A DNA stretch of 64,000 nt from Xanthomonas sp. CFBP 8443. GTDB lineage: Bacteria; Pseudomonadota; Gammaproteobacteria; Xanthomonadales; Xanthomonadaceae. The stretch's first letter is position 1, and each line of letters begins with the position of its first letter. Both the position numbers and the translations under genes were made by a program. Positions 1-9,050 of this stretch are shown here, piece by piece. The stretch is from contig NZ_CP102592.1 of NCBI RefSeq assembly GCF_025666195.1, positions 3,782,001-3,846,000 on the forward strand, in the 5' to 3' direction. The notes under the pieces were generated by a model. The model saw nothing but the letters and a program-made list of their open reading frames with translations, was not told the origin of the DNA and did no database searches.

Positions 1-446
1 AACGCCCAGCGCAGCGCTCCCGGATAGCGGGTGGACAGGCTGCCGAGCAGGATCATCGTGTCGAGATACACGTGCGGGTTGAGAAAGGTAAAAGCCAGGC
101 AGGTCAGCAGGATGCGGCGCCAACTCGCCGGCTCCTCGCCCTGCGCCTTCAATGCGCCGGCACCGCGCCATACGCGCTGCGCCGCCATCAGGCCATAGAC
201 GCCAAGGAAGGCCGCGCCTGCGTAGCGCAACACCTGCAGCAGTGCCGGCCATTGCTGCGCCAGCGCACCGATGCCGGCGACCCCGAGCACGATCAGCGCG
301 ATATCCCCGAAGGCGCAGACCACCACCACCACGCCTACATGCTGCCGCTGCAACCCCTGGCGCAGGACGAACGCGTTCTGCGCGCCGATCGCGATGATCA
401 AGCCGGCGCTGGCGACGAAGCCGGCAAGCGATGCTTCGAGCAACAT
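1..446 (-). CDS. argO: LysE/ArgO family arginine exporter (partial, C-terminus off window)
   Basis: Inner-membrane amino-acid exporter of the LysE/RhtB superfamily. ArgO members export arginine, and often canavanine or lysine. The first 148 codons are present; the rest lies beyond base 1. The N-terminus reads as a hydrophobic helix followed by the family signature GAQNAFVLRQG, then further membrane segments. The ATG at 446 is the only good start before that signature. The gene is divergent from a LysR regulator of the ArgP type, with about 100 AT-rich bases between them. That is the classic argO-argP arrangement and supports the arginine call over the broader LysE superfamily. Expression is likely ArgP-activated through the T-N11-A palindrome at 495-507. 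Substrate is inferred from family and context. Confidence 0.85.
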   Translation of the reverse strand, partial: MLLEASLAGFVASAGLIIAIGAQNAFVLRQGLQRQHVGVVVVVCAFGDIALIVLGVAGIGALAQQWPALLQVLRYAGAAFLGVYGLMAAQRVWRGAGALKAQGEEPASWRRILLTCLAFTFLNPHVYLDTMILLGSLSTRYPGALRWA

Positions 447-494
447 GGGGATGTCCAAGACTGCGGAAAGCGCATGCTGGCCCTGGCCACGGCA

Positions 495-507
495 TTAGCC
501 AAGCTAA
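495..507. promoter_or_regulatory. Candidate ArgP operator (T-N11-A palindrome) in the argO-argP gap
   Basis: A perfect 5-3-5 inverted repeat, TTAGC-CAA-GCTAA, fits the T-N11-A rule for LysR-type binding sites. It lies in the only AT-rich stretch of the divergent argO-argP intergenic region. It starts 49 bp upstream of the argO ATG. The argP ATG is 42 bp away on the other side. Confidence 0.5.
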
Positions 508-548
508 ATATTCTGTAGCCTATGAAGAAATTCTAATCGGCCAGGCGC

Positions 549-1457
549 ATGGACCTGCTGCATCCACAACTGTCTGCCTTCGCCGCCGTGCTCGACGAAG
601 GCAGCTTCGAGGCGGCCGCGCGCCGGCTTTCGCTGACCCCTTCGGCGATCTCGCAACGGATCAAGGCGCTCGAGGACCGCCTGGGGCAGGTGCTGGTGGT
701 GCGCCAGGCGCCGTGCCGGCCGACGCCTGCGGGAGAAGCGCTGCTGCGCCGGGTGCGGCCGATGCAGGCGCTGGAGGCCGAGGCGCTGGCCGACTTCGTG
801 CCGAGCGCGGCCACCGCGGGACCCGCGCGCAGCATCGCGATCGCGGTCAACGACGACTCGCTGCAGACCTGGTTCCTCGCCGCACTGTCAGCCCTGCACG
901 ATGCGCACGGTTTTCTGTTCGACGTGCACGTGGACGACCAGGACCACACCCTGGAACTGCTGCGCAACGGCACCGTGCTTGGCGCGGTCACCTCCGCGAG
1001 CAAGCCGCTGCAGGGCTGCAACGTCCATCCCCTGGGCGCCATGCGCTACTACGCGATCGCCTCGCCGGCATTCGTCGCCCGCCACTTCGCCGCCGGATTC
1101 GGCGCCGCGGCACTGGCGCAGGCGCCGATGATGGTGTTCAACCGCAAGGACGCGCTGCAGGCGCGCTTCGTACGGCGCATCACCCGCACCCGCCTCGCCC
1201 CTCCCATCCACTACCTGCCGACCTCCACCGGCTTCGTCGAAGCCGCCGCACGCGGTCTCGGATGGTGCCTCGCCCCCGAGCAGATGCTCGCGTCCGGATT
1301 GCGCGAGAAGCAGATCGTGATCATCGATCCGCAGCGCTGGCTCGACGTTCCGCTCTACTGGCAACACGCGGCGGTGCGCTCGAGCGCCTTGCAGCACATC
1401 GGCCAGGCACTGCGCACGGCGGCATCGAGCATGCAGGGCGGCCGGCAACGCGCTTGA
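549..1457 (+). CDS. argP: LysR-family transcriptional regulator ArgP (IciA)
   Basis: 302-residue LysR-type regulator, normal for ArgP. Residues about 1-60 form the winged helix-turn-helix, with the typical LysR pattern FAAVLDEGSFEAAARRL. The C-terminal two thirds is the periplasmic-binding-protein-like effector domain. The start MDLLHPQLSAF matches ArgP-type N-termini. In characterised relatives ArgP senses lysine and arginine and activates argO, the divergent neighbour here. A weak LysR-general alternative cannot be excluded from sequence alone, but the pairing makes ArgP the best call. Confidence 0.85.
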   Translation: MDLLHPQLSAFAAVLDEGSFEAAARRLSLTPSAISQRIKALEDRLGQVLVVRQAPCRPTPAGEALLRRVRPMQALEAEALADFVPSAATAGPARSIAIAVNDDSLQTWFLAALSALHDAHGFLFDVHVDDQDHTLELLRNGTVLGAVTSASKPLQGCNVHPLGAMRYYAIASPAFVARHFAAGFGAAALAQAPMMVFNRKDALQARFVRRITRTRLAPPIHYLPTSTGFVEAAARGLGWCLAPEQMLASGLREKQIVIIDPQRWLDVPLYWQHAAVRSSALQHIGQALRTAASSMQGGRQRA

Positions 1458-1704
1458 GCGCGGCGTGCTCAGTCGCTGCGCTTGTCGCGACGGAAGCCGC
1501 TCCCTTTGACTTGCGATCAGGTGCACGGCGGCAGAAGCTACAGTCCCGACAGCCGCGTGCAGGTTTGTTCGACGCGTAAGCAGCGACGCAGTTCCCGCGG
1601 CAACCGCAACGATGCGTGCTCGCCCGCACCGCCAGATTTTCTGGCGTGCTTTCAGCAAGCGGTGACGAGACCAGCGAAGGCGACGCTCGGATCGCTGATC
1701 GAAG

Positions 1705-1780
1705 TGGTGGGCCGTGATGGATTCGAACCATCGACCAAAAGATTAAAAGTCTTCTGCTCTACCGACTGAGCTAACGGCCC
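1705..1780 (-). tRNA. tRNA-Lys (anticodon TTT)
   Basis: On the minus strand the 76-nt gene opens GGGCCGTTAGCTCAG and ends with an encoded CCA. The anticodon loop CTTTTAA gives anticodon TTT. The T arm carries GGTTCGAATCC. Acceptor ends GGGCCGT and ACGGCCC pair. It is the last gene of the minus-strand block and lies 63 bp downstream of queC. Confidence 0.97.
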
Positions 1781-1808
1781 AAAACAATGCCCCGGCATTG
1801 CGCCGGGG
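1781..1808 (-). terminator. GC hairpin with T-run between queC and tRNA-Lys
   Basis: Read on the minus strand, CCCCGGC (1808-1802) and GCCGGGG (1796-1790) form a 7-bp stem with a 5-nt loop. It is followed by CATTGTTTT directly before the mature tRNA. It can act as the intrinsic terminator of the queC transcript. A TAGAAT hexamer (1819-1814, minus) just upstream could instead be the -10 of a tRNA promoter, which would place this hairpin in the tRNA leader. Confidence 0.45.
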
Positions 1809-1843
1809 TGCGTATTCTACCCCAGCCCCGGGTCAACGCGAAA

Positions 1844-2509
1844 TCAGGCGTAGCGGGTCGGGTCGGCCACGCCGGCGTCGGCGAAGCCGGCGGCGCGCAG
1901 GCGGCAGGCGTCGCAGTGGCCGCAGGCGCGGCCGGCGGCATCGGCGCGGTAGCAGGACACGGTCAGGCCGAAGTCCACGCCCAGACGCACGCCCTCGCGC
2001 ACGATGTCGGCCTTGCTCAGGCGCTGCAGCGGCGCGTGCACGCGCAGGCCGGCGCCTTCCACGCCGGCCTTGGTCGCCAGGTTGGCCAGGGTCTGGAAGG
2101 CGTCGATGAACTCGGGGCGGCAGTCCGGATAGCCGGAATAGTCCACGGCGTTGACGCCGCAGAAGATGTCCGCCGCGCCCAGCACCTCGGCCCAGCCCAG
2201 CGCCACCGACAGCATGATGGTGTTGCGCGCCGGCACGTAGGTGACCGGGATGCCCTCGCCGCCCGCGTCCGGCACCTCGATGTCGTCGGTCAGTGCGGAG
2301 CCGCCGATGCTGCGCAGGTCGACGTTGACGGTCTTGTGCGCCACCGCGCCGAGCGCGTCGGCCACGCGCGTGGCCGCGTCCAGCTCGGACGTATGCCGCT
2401 GTCCATAGCTCACGCTCAACGCATGCACGGCATAGCCCTGCTCGCGGGCGATGGCGACGACGACGGCGGAATCCATGCCACCGGAGAGTAGGACGACGGC
2501 GTTTTTCAT
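1844..2509 (-). CDS. queC: 7-cyano-7-deazaguanine synthase QueC
   Basis: Converts 7-carboxy-7-deazaguanine to preQ0 with ATP and ammonia, in queuosine biosynthesis. The 221-residue product has the PP-loop ATPase motif SGGMDS at residues 9-14. Its C-terminal zinc-binding cysteines (CYRADAAG...CGHCDAC) sit near residues 186-203. The ATG at 2509 gives the canonical start [11 protein letters not shown]; longer in-frame starts would only read through a repeat element. It is the last protein gene of the block and follows queE, the previous pathway step. Between the two genes lies an inverted heptad-repeat element that nearly abuts this ATG. Confidence 0.97.
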   Translation of the reverse strand: MKNAVVLLSGGMDSAVVVAIAREQGYAVHALSVSYGQRHTSELDAATRVADALGAVAHKTVNVDLRSIGGSALTDDIEVPDAGGEGIPVTYVPARNTIMLSVALGWAEVLGAADIFCGVNAVDYSGYPDCRPEFIDAFQTLANLATKAGVEGAGLRVHAPLQRLSKADIVREGVRLGVDFGLTVSCYRADAAGRACGHCDACRLRAAGFADAGVADPTRYA

Positions 2510-2512
2510 TGT

Positions 2513-2624
2513 GGGGCCGGGATTGGGGATTGGAAATTGGGGATTCGCAAAAGCTACAGCACGCCATCGGACATCGGAGGGAGCTTCTACGAATCCCCAA
2601 TCCCGAGTGCCCAATCTCGGCCTC
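2513..2624. repeat. Heptad-repeat inverted element E1 (queE-queC junction)
   Basis: Arms at about 2513-2556 and 2582-2624 are imperfect inverted copies built of GGGATTG heptads. Each arm begins near GGCCG and ends in TTCG(C/T)A(A/G)AAGCT at the loop. On the minus strand the G-rich arm starts directly after the queE TGA. The C-rich arm ends about 4 nt before the queC ATG, so the element fills the whole intercistronic gap. As RNA it would form a stem of about 43 bp with imperfections. Confidence 0.85.
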
Positions 2625-3302
2625 TCACCGCCCCGGCTCGTCGTTCCACAGCAGCTTGTGCAACTGCATCTGGAAGCGGACCGGCAAGCGGTCGGCGACG
2701 ATCCAGTCGGCTAGGTCGCGCGGGGGCAGTTCGCTTTTGCTCGGCGAGAACCAGACGGTGCAGCGCTCATGCAGGCGATGTTCGGCGACGAGCGCGCGCG
2801 CCCAGTCGTAGTCGGCGCGGCCGCACAGCACGAACTTGATCTGGTCGCGCGCGGTCAGCAGCGGCAGGTTGTCCCAGCGGTTGCGGTGCGCTTCCTGCGA
2901 GGCCGGGGTCTTGATGTCGAGCACCCGCGACACGCGAGGGTCCACCTCGGCGATGTCGAGCGCACCGGAGGTTTCCAGCGACACGTCGTAACCGGCGTCG
3001 CACAGTTGCTCGAGCAGGCGCAGGCAGCGCTTCTGCGCCAGCGGCTCGCCACCGGTCACGCAGACATGGCGCACGCCATGCCGCGCCACTTCGGCCAGGA
3101 TCGCATCGATGTCCCACCACTGCCCGCCGTGGAAGGCGTAGGCGGTGTCGCAGTAGCTGCAGCGCAGCGGGCAACCGGTCAAACGCACGAACACGGTCGG
3201 CCAGCCGGCGCTGTCGGCCTCGCCCTGCAGCGACAGGAAGATCTCCGTCAGCTTCAGGCGCGGCAGCGGGCTTTGTACGATATCGCTGGGAACGGCGGCC
3301 AT
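2625..3302 (-). CDS. queE: 7-carboxy-7-deazaguanine synthase QueE (radical SAM)
   Basis: Radical SAM enzyme that contracts 6-carboxytetrahydropterin to 7-carboxy-7-deazaguanine in the queuosine pathway. The 225-residue protein carries the CX3CX2C iron-sulfur motif at Cys44, Cys48 and Cys51 (CPLRCSYC). It also has the substrate-clamp sequence LSLQGE near the N-terminus and the SAM-contact motif VTGGEP. It ends LLWNDEPGR, as is usual for the family. The following gene queC performs the next step. The upstream gene cpoB is 45 bp away on the same strand. Confidence 0.97.
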   Translation of the reverse strand: MAAVPSDIVQSPLPRLKLTEIFLSLQGEADSAGWPTVFVRLTGCPLRCSYCDTAYAFHGGQWWDIDAILAEVARHGVRHVCVTGGEPLAQKRCLRLLEQLCDAGYDVSLETSGALDIAEVDPRVSRVLDIKTPASQEAHRNRWDNLPLLTARDQIKFVLCGRADYDWARALVAEHRLHERCTVWFSPSKSELPPRDLADWIVADRLPVRFQMQLHKLLWNDEPGR

Positions 3303-3347
3303 GGCGGGAAAGTATGCCCCCGCGACGATGGCGGCAGCGTTCGGGGC

Positions 3348-4160
3348 TCAGCGCAGCTGCTGGCCGATGCGGATCGACTGCAGGCGGTCCTGCGCGGTGC
3401 GCGCGGCATCCGATCCCGGATACTGGCTGATCACCTGCTGCAGGGTCTGCTCGGCTTCCTGCGCATGGCCTTCGCCGTACTGCGACAGGCCAAGCTTGAG
3501 CAGGGCGCCGGACGCCTTGTCGTGGGTCGGATAGCGGCCGATCAGGTCGCGGAACTGCGCCTCGGCCAGCGGGAAATTCTTGGTGGCGTAATAACTCTCG
3601 CCCAGCCAGTACAAGGCGTTGGGGGCGTAGACGCCGTTCGGGTACAGCTCGAGAAAGCTCTGGAACAGGTTGGCCGAGTCGGCGTACTTGCCGGCCTTCA
3701 GTGCGTCGAACGCGACGTTGTAGCTGGTGCGCTCGTCGCCGGTGGCGCTCAGCGTGCCGGCATCGCCATGCACCGACGGCGGCCGTTCGGAAACGGCGGC
3801 AGCCGGCCTGGCAGGCGGTGCGGAAGCGGCCGGTGCGGCACCGCCAGCCGGCGGCAACGGCGGCATGGCGCCACCCTCGAGCCGGTTCAGGCGACCGTCC
3901 AGGTCCAGATACTGGTCCTTGACGCGCTGCTTGAGTTGTTCGTTGTCGTGCTGCAATTGCTCGATCGTGGCTTGCAGCGACTGCATCTGCGTCCGCAGCT
4001 GGTTGAGCTGGTTCAGCATGTCGGTGTTGGCCTGGGTGTTCATCGCCTGCTGCTCGAGCACGGTCACCCGGTCGGCCAAGCTGGCGCGTTGCGCATGAGC
4101 CGGCGCGGCGGCCACCAGGGCCGCCGCGACGATCATCGATGTAAGGACACCGATACGCAT
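3348..4160 (-). CDS. cpoB: Cell division coordinator CpoB (YbgF)
   Basis: Periplasmic partner of TolA and PBP1B that coordinates peptidoglycan synthesis with outer-membrane constriction. The 270-residue precursor has a Sec signal peptide ending near APAHAQ (residue 24). A coiled coil follows (about 28-88, with LEQQAM, LNQLNQLRTQM and LQHDNEQLKQR segments). Next is a Pro/Ala-rich linker (about 95-130), then C-terminal TPR repeats (YPNGVYAPNALYWLGESYY and following). It starts 3 bp after pal ends, the usual last position of the tol-pal operon. Confidence 0.95.
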   Translation of the reverse strand: MRIGVLTSMIVAAALVAAAPAHAQRASLADRVTVLEQQAMNTQANTDMLNQLNQLRTQMQSLQATIEQLQHDNEQLKQRVKDQYLDLDGRLNRLEGGAMPPLPPAGGAAPAASAPPARPAAAVSERPPSVHGDAGTLSATGDERTSYNVAFDALKAGKYADSANLFQSFLELYPNGVYAPNALYWLGESYYATKNFPLAEAQFRDLIGRYPTHDKASGALLKLGLSQYGEGHAQEAEQTLQQVISQYPGSDAARTAQDRLQSIRIGQQLR

Positions 4161-4163
4161 CTA

Positions 4164-4682
4164 TTACTGAGCCGTGTAGACGATCTCGACGCGGCGGTTC
4201 TGCGACCAGCAGGACTCGCCCGACTCGGTGCAGACCGGACGCTCTTCGCCGTAGCTGACGACGGTCAGCTGCGCAGCCGAACCGCCGGCAGCCTGCAGCG
4301 CCGAAGACACGGCGTTGCCACGACGCTCGCCCAGGCCCATGTTGTACTCGCGCGAACCGCGCTCGTCGGCATTGCCCTGCAGGGTGATGCGCGAGGACGG
4401 ACGGTCACGCAGGTACTTGGCGTGGCAGGCCATGATCGCCTGGAACTCCGGCTTCAGCGAGTCCTGGTCCAGATCGAAGTAGACCACGCGCTGGCGCAGG
4501 CAGGCGTCGGTGTCCAGGTCGCCCGGGCCGTACAGGCCGGAGGTCGACGGACCGGTCGGGGTGGTGGAACCGGTGGTGCCGGTGGTGTCGGTCGGGGGAA
4601 CTTCCTTGACCTTCTTGGAGCAGCCGGCCAGAGCTGCGACGGACAAAAGCGAAACAAGCAGAACGCGGGTGGTCTTGTTCAT
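4164..4682 (-). CDS. pal: Peptidoglycan-associated lipoprotein Pal
   Basis: Outer-membrane lipoprotein that anchors the Tol complex to peptidoglycan. The 172-residue precursor has a lipobox LAGC with lipidated Cys21, then a Thr/Pro-rich tether and a C-terminal OmpA-like domain. That domain has VVYFDLDQDSL and the diaminopimelate-binding signature NADERGSREYN. Cysteines in the OmpA domain could form disulfides. It follows tolB after 72 bp; a promoter-like TTGACA overlaps the tolB stop codon, so pal may be transcribed separately as well as with tolB. Confidence 0.97.
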   Translation of the reverse strand: MNKTTRVLLVSLLSVAALAGCSKKVKEVPPTDTTGTTGSTTPTGPSTSGLYGPGDLDTDACLRQRVVYFDLDQDSLKPEFQAIMACHAKYLRDRPSSRITLQGNADERGSREYNMGLGERRGNAVSSALQAAGGSAAQLTVVSYGEERPVCTESGESCWSQNRRVEIVYTAQ

Positions 4683-4730
4683 GGGGATACCTATATGGCT
4701 CCTGAGCCGAAAAGGGGTTCAACGCAGCGA

Positions 4731-4758
4731 AATATTAACATCAAACTTACGTTGTCAA
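4731..4758 (-). promoter_or_regulatory. Candidate internal pal promoter overlapping the tolB stop
   Basis: On the minus strand a perfect -35 hexamer TTGACA (4758-4753) overlaps the TGA of tolB. After 16 nt comes AATATT (4736-4731) as a candidate -10, in an AT-rich tract that is exceptional for this block. An internal pal promoter is known in Escherichia coli. The -10 assignment here is tentative. Confidence 0.5.
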
Positions 4759-6074
4759 CGCGCCGTCCGATACGGGGACCACGACGGCTCGCGCACGTCG
4801 CCATCGGCCAGGACCAGGCGCTGGCGCACGCGCGCATCGGCCGAAACCGCGTAAAGCACCCCTCGTCCGCCTTCGCGGGCGGCGTACAGGACCATGCTGG
4901 CGTTGGGCGCGAAGCTCGGCGACTCGTCCAGCGAACCCGTAGACAACGTGTTCCAGCGCGGCGAACCCAGGCTGCGGTCCATCATCGCGATCTTGTAGGT
5001 GTTGCCGCTGCCCTGGGCGACGGCGATCTTGTTGCCGTCGAAGGAGACGCTGGCGGTGGCGTTGTAGTTGCCCTGGAAGGTCACCCGGCTGGCGCTGCCG
5101 CCGCTCGCCGCCACCTGGTAGATCTGCGGGCGGCCGCCGCGATCGGAGGTGAAATAGATGGTGCTGCCGTCCGGCGCCCAGGTCGGCTCGGTGTCGATGC
5201 CGAAGTGGTTGGTCAGCTGGGTCAGCTGCTTGCTGCCCAGGTCCATCACGTAGATCTCCGGGTTGCCGCTGCGCGACAGCGCCAGCGCCAGCTTGCGGCC
5301 ATCCGGGGAGAATGCGGGCGCGCCGTTGATGCCGCGGAAGCTGGACACCAGCTGGCGGGCGCCGGTGGCGATGTCCTGGATGTAGATCGAGGAGTTGCCG
5401 CGCTCGAAGCTCACGTAGGCCAGCTTCTTGCCGTCCGGGCTCCAGTTCGGCGACAGCAGCGGCTCGGCCGAGCGCACGATGGTCTGCGGGTTGTAGCCGT
5501 CCGAGTCGGCGACCATCAACGCATAGCGCATCGCGCCGCCCTTGCCGCTGGCGGTGACGTAGGCGATGCGGGTCCAGAACGCGCCGCGCACGCCGGTGAT
5601 CTTCTCGTAGATCGCATCGGCCATCTGGTGCGCCACGTCGCGCATCGCGCTGGCGCGCGCGGTCATCGCCAGGCCGAGCATGCGCTCGCCCTTGGCCACG
5701 TCGAACAGCTCGTACTCGACCCGGTAGGTGCCCTCGCCGGCGTCCATCACCCGGCCGGCGACCAGGTAATCCTGCTTCAGCGCGCGCCAGGTGGCGTACT
5801 GGACTTCGCTGCCGCGGGTCGGGCGCTCGACGATCTGCGCCTCGGGCAGGTTGCGGAACTGGCCGGACCGGTCCAGGTCGGCGCGGACCACCGCGGACAC
5901 GTCGGTGGACGGCGCGGCCGCCGATCCCTGGTAGGGCATCGGCACGACGGTGATCGGGGTCGCCGACGCGTTGCCGCCGACGATGTCGATTTCCAGGCCC
6001 TTGTCCTGCGCGGACGCGGCCAAGGGGAGCAACAGGGCAGTCAGGACGGCTAGCCAGCGCGGCAGTTTCTTCAT
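4755..6074 (-). CDS. tolB: Tol-Pal system periplasmic protein TolB
   Basis: Periplasmic beta-propeller protein that binds Pal and TolA. The ATG at 6074 gives MKKLPRWLAVL and a signal peptide cleaved near residue 22 (LAASA-Q). The mature protein has an N-terminal anticodon-binding-like domain. It is followed by repeated propeller blades with SPDGKKLAYVS, SPDGRKLALAL and APDGSTIYFTS signatures. At 439 residues the length is normal. A longer open frame upstream (to 6155) lacks any signal-like start and is not used. The 233-bp gap to tolA holds a single heptad-repeat arm. Confidence 0.96.
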   Translation of the reverse strand: MKKLPRWLAVLTALLLPLAASAQDKGLEIDIVGGNASATPITVVPMPYQGSAAAPSTDVSAVVRADLDRSGQFRNLPEAQIVERPTRGSEVQYATWRALKQDYLVAGRVMDAGEGTYRVEYELFDVAKGERMLGLAMTARASAMRDVAHQMADAIYEKITGVRGAFWTRIAYVTASGKGGAMRYALMVADSDGYNPQTIVRSAEPLLSPNWSPDGKKLAYVSFERGNSSIYIQDIATGARQLVSSFRGINGAPAFSPDGRKLALALSRSGNPEIYVMDLGSKQLTQLTNHFGIDTEPTWAPDGSTIYFTSDRGGRPQIYQVAASGGSASRVTFQGNYNATASVSFDGNKIAVAQGSGNTYKIAMMDRSLGSPRWNTLSTGSLDESPSFAPNASMVLYAAREGGRGVLYAVSADARVRQRLVLADGDVREPSWSPYRTAR

Positions 6075-6271
6075 GGGTCGCTCAGCAGTACTCGGGAAGG
6101 CGCAAGAGATAGCAATGCGCGGGTGAACGTATTCGCAATCATGAACCATCGGCATGTGAAGCCGATGGCAGGAGGCACCGATTATCGCCTATCGCACCGC
6201 CGCCCGGGAGTTCCGGACCTCGCCAAGCCCGGAAGCGGGGGTTTTGGCCCGTGGGGACAGGTAACGAAACT

Positions 6272-6307
6272 TCGCATTCCCAATCCCGAATCCCCAATCC
6301 CGGCCTC
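6272..6307. repeat. Heptad-repeat element E2 (single arm after tolA)
   Basis: One arm of the GGGATTG-type element lies immediately 3' of the tolA stop. On the minus strand it reads TGA-GAGGCCGGGATTGGGG, the same stop-proximal boundary as at queE. No inverted partner was found before tolB. The rest of 6075-6271 shows no gene. Confidence 0.75.
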
Positions 6308-7298
6308 TCAGCGATCCTGCGCGGTGAAGTTGAAGGTCAGCTCGCGCGCGAACACCGATTCGAAGCCGCGATACGGCAACGGCTGCGCGCGCAGCACCGC
6401 CGCCTCGATCGAGCGGCGGCCGGCCTCGTCGTAGGGGCAGTCGGGGCTGACCCGGGCTTCCATCACCGTGCCGCCGGGGATCTGCTTGATCGAGATCTTG
6501 CACTTCTGCCCCAGCGGCACCGAATCCGGGCGCACCCACTGGCTCAGCACCGCCTGCTGGATCGCCGCGGCGTACTTGGCCGACAGGTCGGTGTTGGTGC
6601 CGTTCTGGCCGGGTGCGGCCTGCGGCGTGGACGCGGCGGTGGCCGAGGCCTGCTTGGCGCGCACGTCGGCCAGCTGGCGCAGCTTCTGCTCGGCCAGCTT
6701 GGCTTCGCGGTCGGCCTGCTCGCGCTGCTTGCGGATGTCGGCGATCTTCTTCTGCCGCTCCTCTTCCTGCTGCGCGGCCAGGCGCTGCTTCTGCTCGGCC
6801 TCCTGCTGGCGCTTCTGCTCGGTCAGGTCGATCTGCTCCTGGCGGCGCTTGGCTTCCTGCTCCTGCTTCTCTTTTTCCTGCGAGATCGCGGTGCGGCTGG
6901 CGCGGTCCTGGTCGACCTTGTCCGGCACCGGAATGAAGTCCTGCGCCTTCTGCTGCTGCTCGGTCGGCGCCTGCTGCGGCTTGGGCACGGGGATCGGCTG
7001 CGGCGGCGGCACCGTGTCGTCCTCGGCGATGTCCTTGACCGGTTCGGGCAGCGGCTCGGGCAGCGGCTTGGGCGCGTCCTGCACCGCCTTCTGCGCCGAA
7101 CGCACGTCGGCGGCGGACACCACCAGCGAGGCCTCGACCATCGGCGACCCGGCCGCCGGCTCCACCTCGCGCAGCGGCGACCACCACCAGGCGAGGAAGA
7201 ACAGCAGCGCCAGCAGCACGTGCACGCCCACCGCCAGGGCGATGCCGTACATCAGGCCATCGTTGTCGCCCTGGTCCAGATGCGGTCGGGTATCGGCT

Positions 7299-7309
<11 letters not shown>
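6308..7309 (-). CDS. tolA: Cell envelope integrity protein TolA
   Basis: Inner-membrane-anchored, periplasm-spanning energy transducer of the Tol system. The 333-residue protein has one N-terminal transmembrane helix (about 19-43, GLMYGIALAVGVHVLLALLF). A Pro-rich segment follows, then a long charged coiled coil (about 135-225, QEKEKQEQEAKRRQEQ and similar). The C-terminal TolA domain has YAAAIQQAVLSQWVRP and two cysteines (CKISIKQ and PDCPYDE). It overlaps the end of tolR by 11 bp. The last residues end directly at repeat element E2. Confidence 0.96.
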
Positions 7310-7736
<427 letters not shown>

Positions 7737-7776
7737 GCGGGAATCCTGGGATCTGGGGCGGAGCGCGCGGGCGCGC

Positions 7777-8553
7777 TCAGTCGCCGCTGGCCTGGCGCTG
7801 CAGGATGGAGCTGAACTCTTCGGAGAAGGTCTCGAAGCGGACGGCCATGCGCTCGACCCGGGTGGTGAAGCGGTTGTACGCCCACACCGCCGGGATCGCC
7901 ACGAACAGGCCGATGGCGGTCGCGAACAGCGCCTCGGAAATGCCCGGCGCCACCGCGGCGATGCCCGCCTGCTGACCGCTGTTGATCATGTCGTGCATGG
8001 TCACCATGATGCCGAACACGGTGCCGACCAGGCCCACGTAGGGCGCGGTGGAGCCGATGTTGGCGAGCAGTTCCAGGTTGCGCTCCAGGCGGTCCACTTC
8101 GCGCGCATAGGTCGCCCGCATCGCGCGCTGCGCGCCTTCCAACTGGATGCGCGCGTCGAGCTTGCGCTTGTCGCGCAGGCGGGTGAACTCGCGGAAGCCG
8201 GCCTCGAAGATCGCCTCCAGTCCGCCGACCACGCGGTTGCGGTCGGCCGCGCCGGCGTAGAGCTTGGTCAGGTCGGTGCCGGACCAGAAGCGGTTCTCGA
8301 AATCGTCGGCCTCGCGGTTGGCCTGCTTGAACACGCGCGCCTTGCGGAAAATGATCACCCAGCTGATCAGCGAGCCGAGCAGCAGCAGCAGCACGATCAC
8401 CTTGACCGGCAGGCTGGCCTTGAGCATCAGGTCCAGGTAGTTGATGCCGCCGTGGGCAGCCGTGTTGGCGACGGCCTGCGCGGCGGTCTGGGTCACGTCC
8501 TGCGGCAGCGCCTCCACCACCGTGTCCTGCAAGGCCAGGAGCAATGCGATCAT
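7777..8553 (-). CDS. tolQ: Tol-Pal proton channel subunit TolQ
   Basis: ExbB/TolQ-family motor subunit with three predicted transmembrane helices (about residues 45-70, 155-180 and 195-220). It has the conserved second-helix motif GLVGTVFGIMVTMHDM and third-helix ISEALFATAIGLFVAIPA. At 258 residues the size is slightly above the Escherichia coli protein. Its ATG overlaps the ybgC stop by 4 bp (ATGA), which suggests translational coupling. Confidence 0.97.
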   Translation of the reverse strand: MIALLLALQDTVVEALPQDVTQTAAQAVANTAAHGGINYLDLMLKASLPVKVIVLLLLLGSLISWVIIFRKARVFKQANREADDFENRFWSGTDLTKLYAGAADRNRVVGGLEAIFEAGFREFTRLRDKRKLDARIQLEGAQRAMRATYAREVDRLERNLELLANIGSTAPYVGLVGTVFGIMVTMHDMINSGQQAGIAAVAPGISEALFATAIGLFVAIPAVWAYNRFTTRVERMAVRFETFSEEFSSILQRQASGD

Positions 8554-9050
8554 CCGTCGTTCCTCAGTAATTCTGTTTCAGTGATTTCGAGAACTTTCAA
8601 TGCGTCGTACAGCGCGTCGTCCATGCCGCGCGGGCGGAAGCTGCCGGCGCCCAGCACCGCCACCTTCACCTGCGCGCGCAACAGCAACTCGCCGTCGCGG
8701 TGGATCGACTGCGCGAACAGCAGACTGGCGCGCTTGCATTGCGACAGCGCGGCGCCGACCTGCAGCGTATCGTCGAGGCGGGCCGGGCGCAGGAAGTCGA
8801 GCTGCATCGCGCGCACCGCGAACACCAGATCGTGCTGCAGGCGCAAGCGCTCCTGTCCGTAGCCCAGCGCGCGCAACCACTCCGTGCGCGCCCGCTCCAG
8901 AAAGGCGACGTAGCGCGCATGGTAGACCACCCCACCGGCGTCGGTATCTTCCCAGTAGATGCGTGTCGGCCAACTGAATAGCTGCCGGGATTGGGGATTG
9001 GAGATTGGGGATTGGCCGGGCGACGGCGTGTCCTGATGGCCGGCAGTCAA
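8550..9050 (-). CDS. ybgC: Acyl-CoA thioesterase YbgC (Tol-Pal associated), with repeat-derived N-terminus
   Basis: Hot-dog-fold thioesterase of the tol operon. The conserved part begins [20 protein letters not shown], with the catalytic aspartate in the D-T-D-A-G-G context, and runs to an end that overlaps tolQ by 4 bp. Between the conserved start and the upstream gene there is no ATG or GTG in frame. The first usable start is a TTG at 9050. That TTG overlaps the ruvB stop (TTGA). From it, roughly 23 residues are encoded mostly by repeat element E3 (for example [13 protein letters not shown]). The 166-residue length depends on that start. Initiation at a rarer codon nearer FSWPTR, or translational coupling to ruvB, are the options. 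Confidence 0.85.
   Translation of the reverse strand: MTAGHQDTPSPGQSPISNPQSRQLFSWPTRIYWEDTDAGGVVYHARYVAFLERARTEWLRALGYGQERLRLQHDLVFAVRAMQLDFLRPARLDDTLQVGAALSQCKRASLLFAQSIHRDGELLLRAQVKVAVLGAGSFRPRGMDDALYDALKVLEITETELLRNDG

Noticed and set aside
2769..6053. 1094-residue open frame on the plus strand
   Set aside because: It runs antisense to queE, cpoB, pal and tolB, which are all well-supported. Long antisense frames are expected in such GC-rich DNA, and its translation has no family features.
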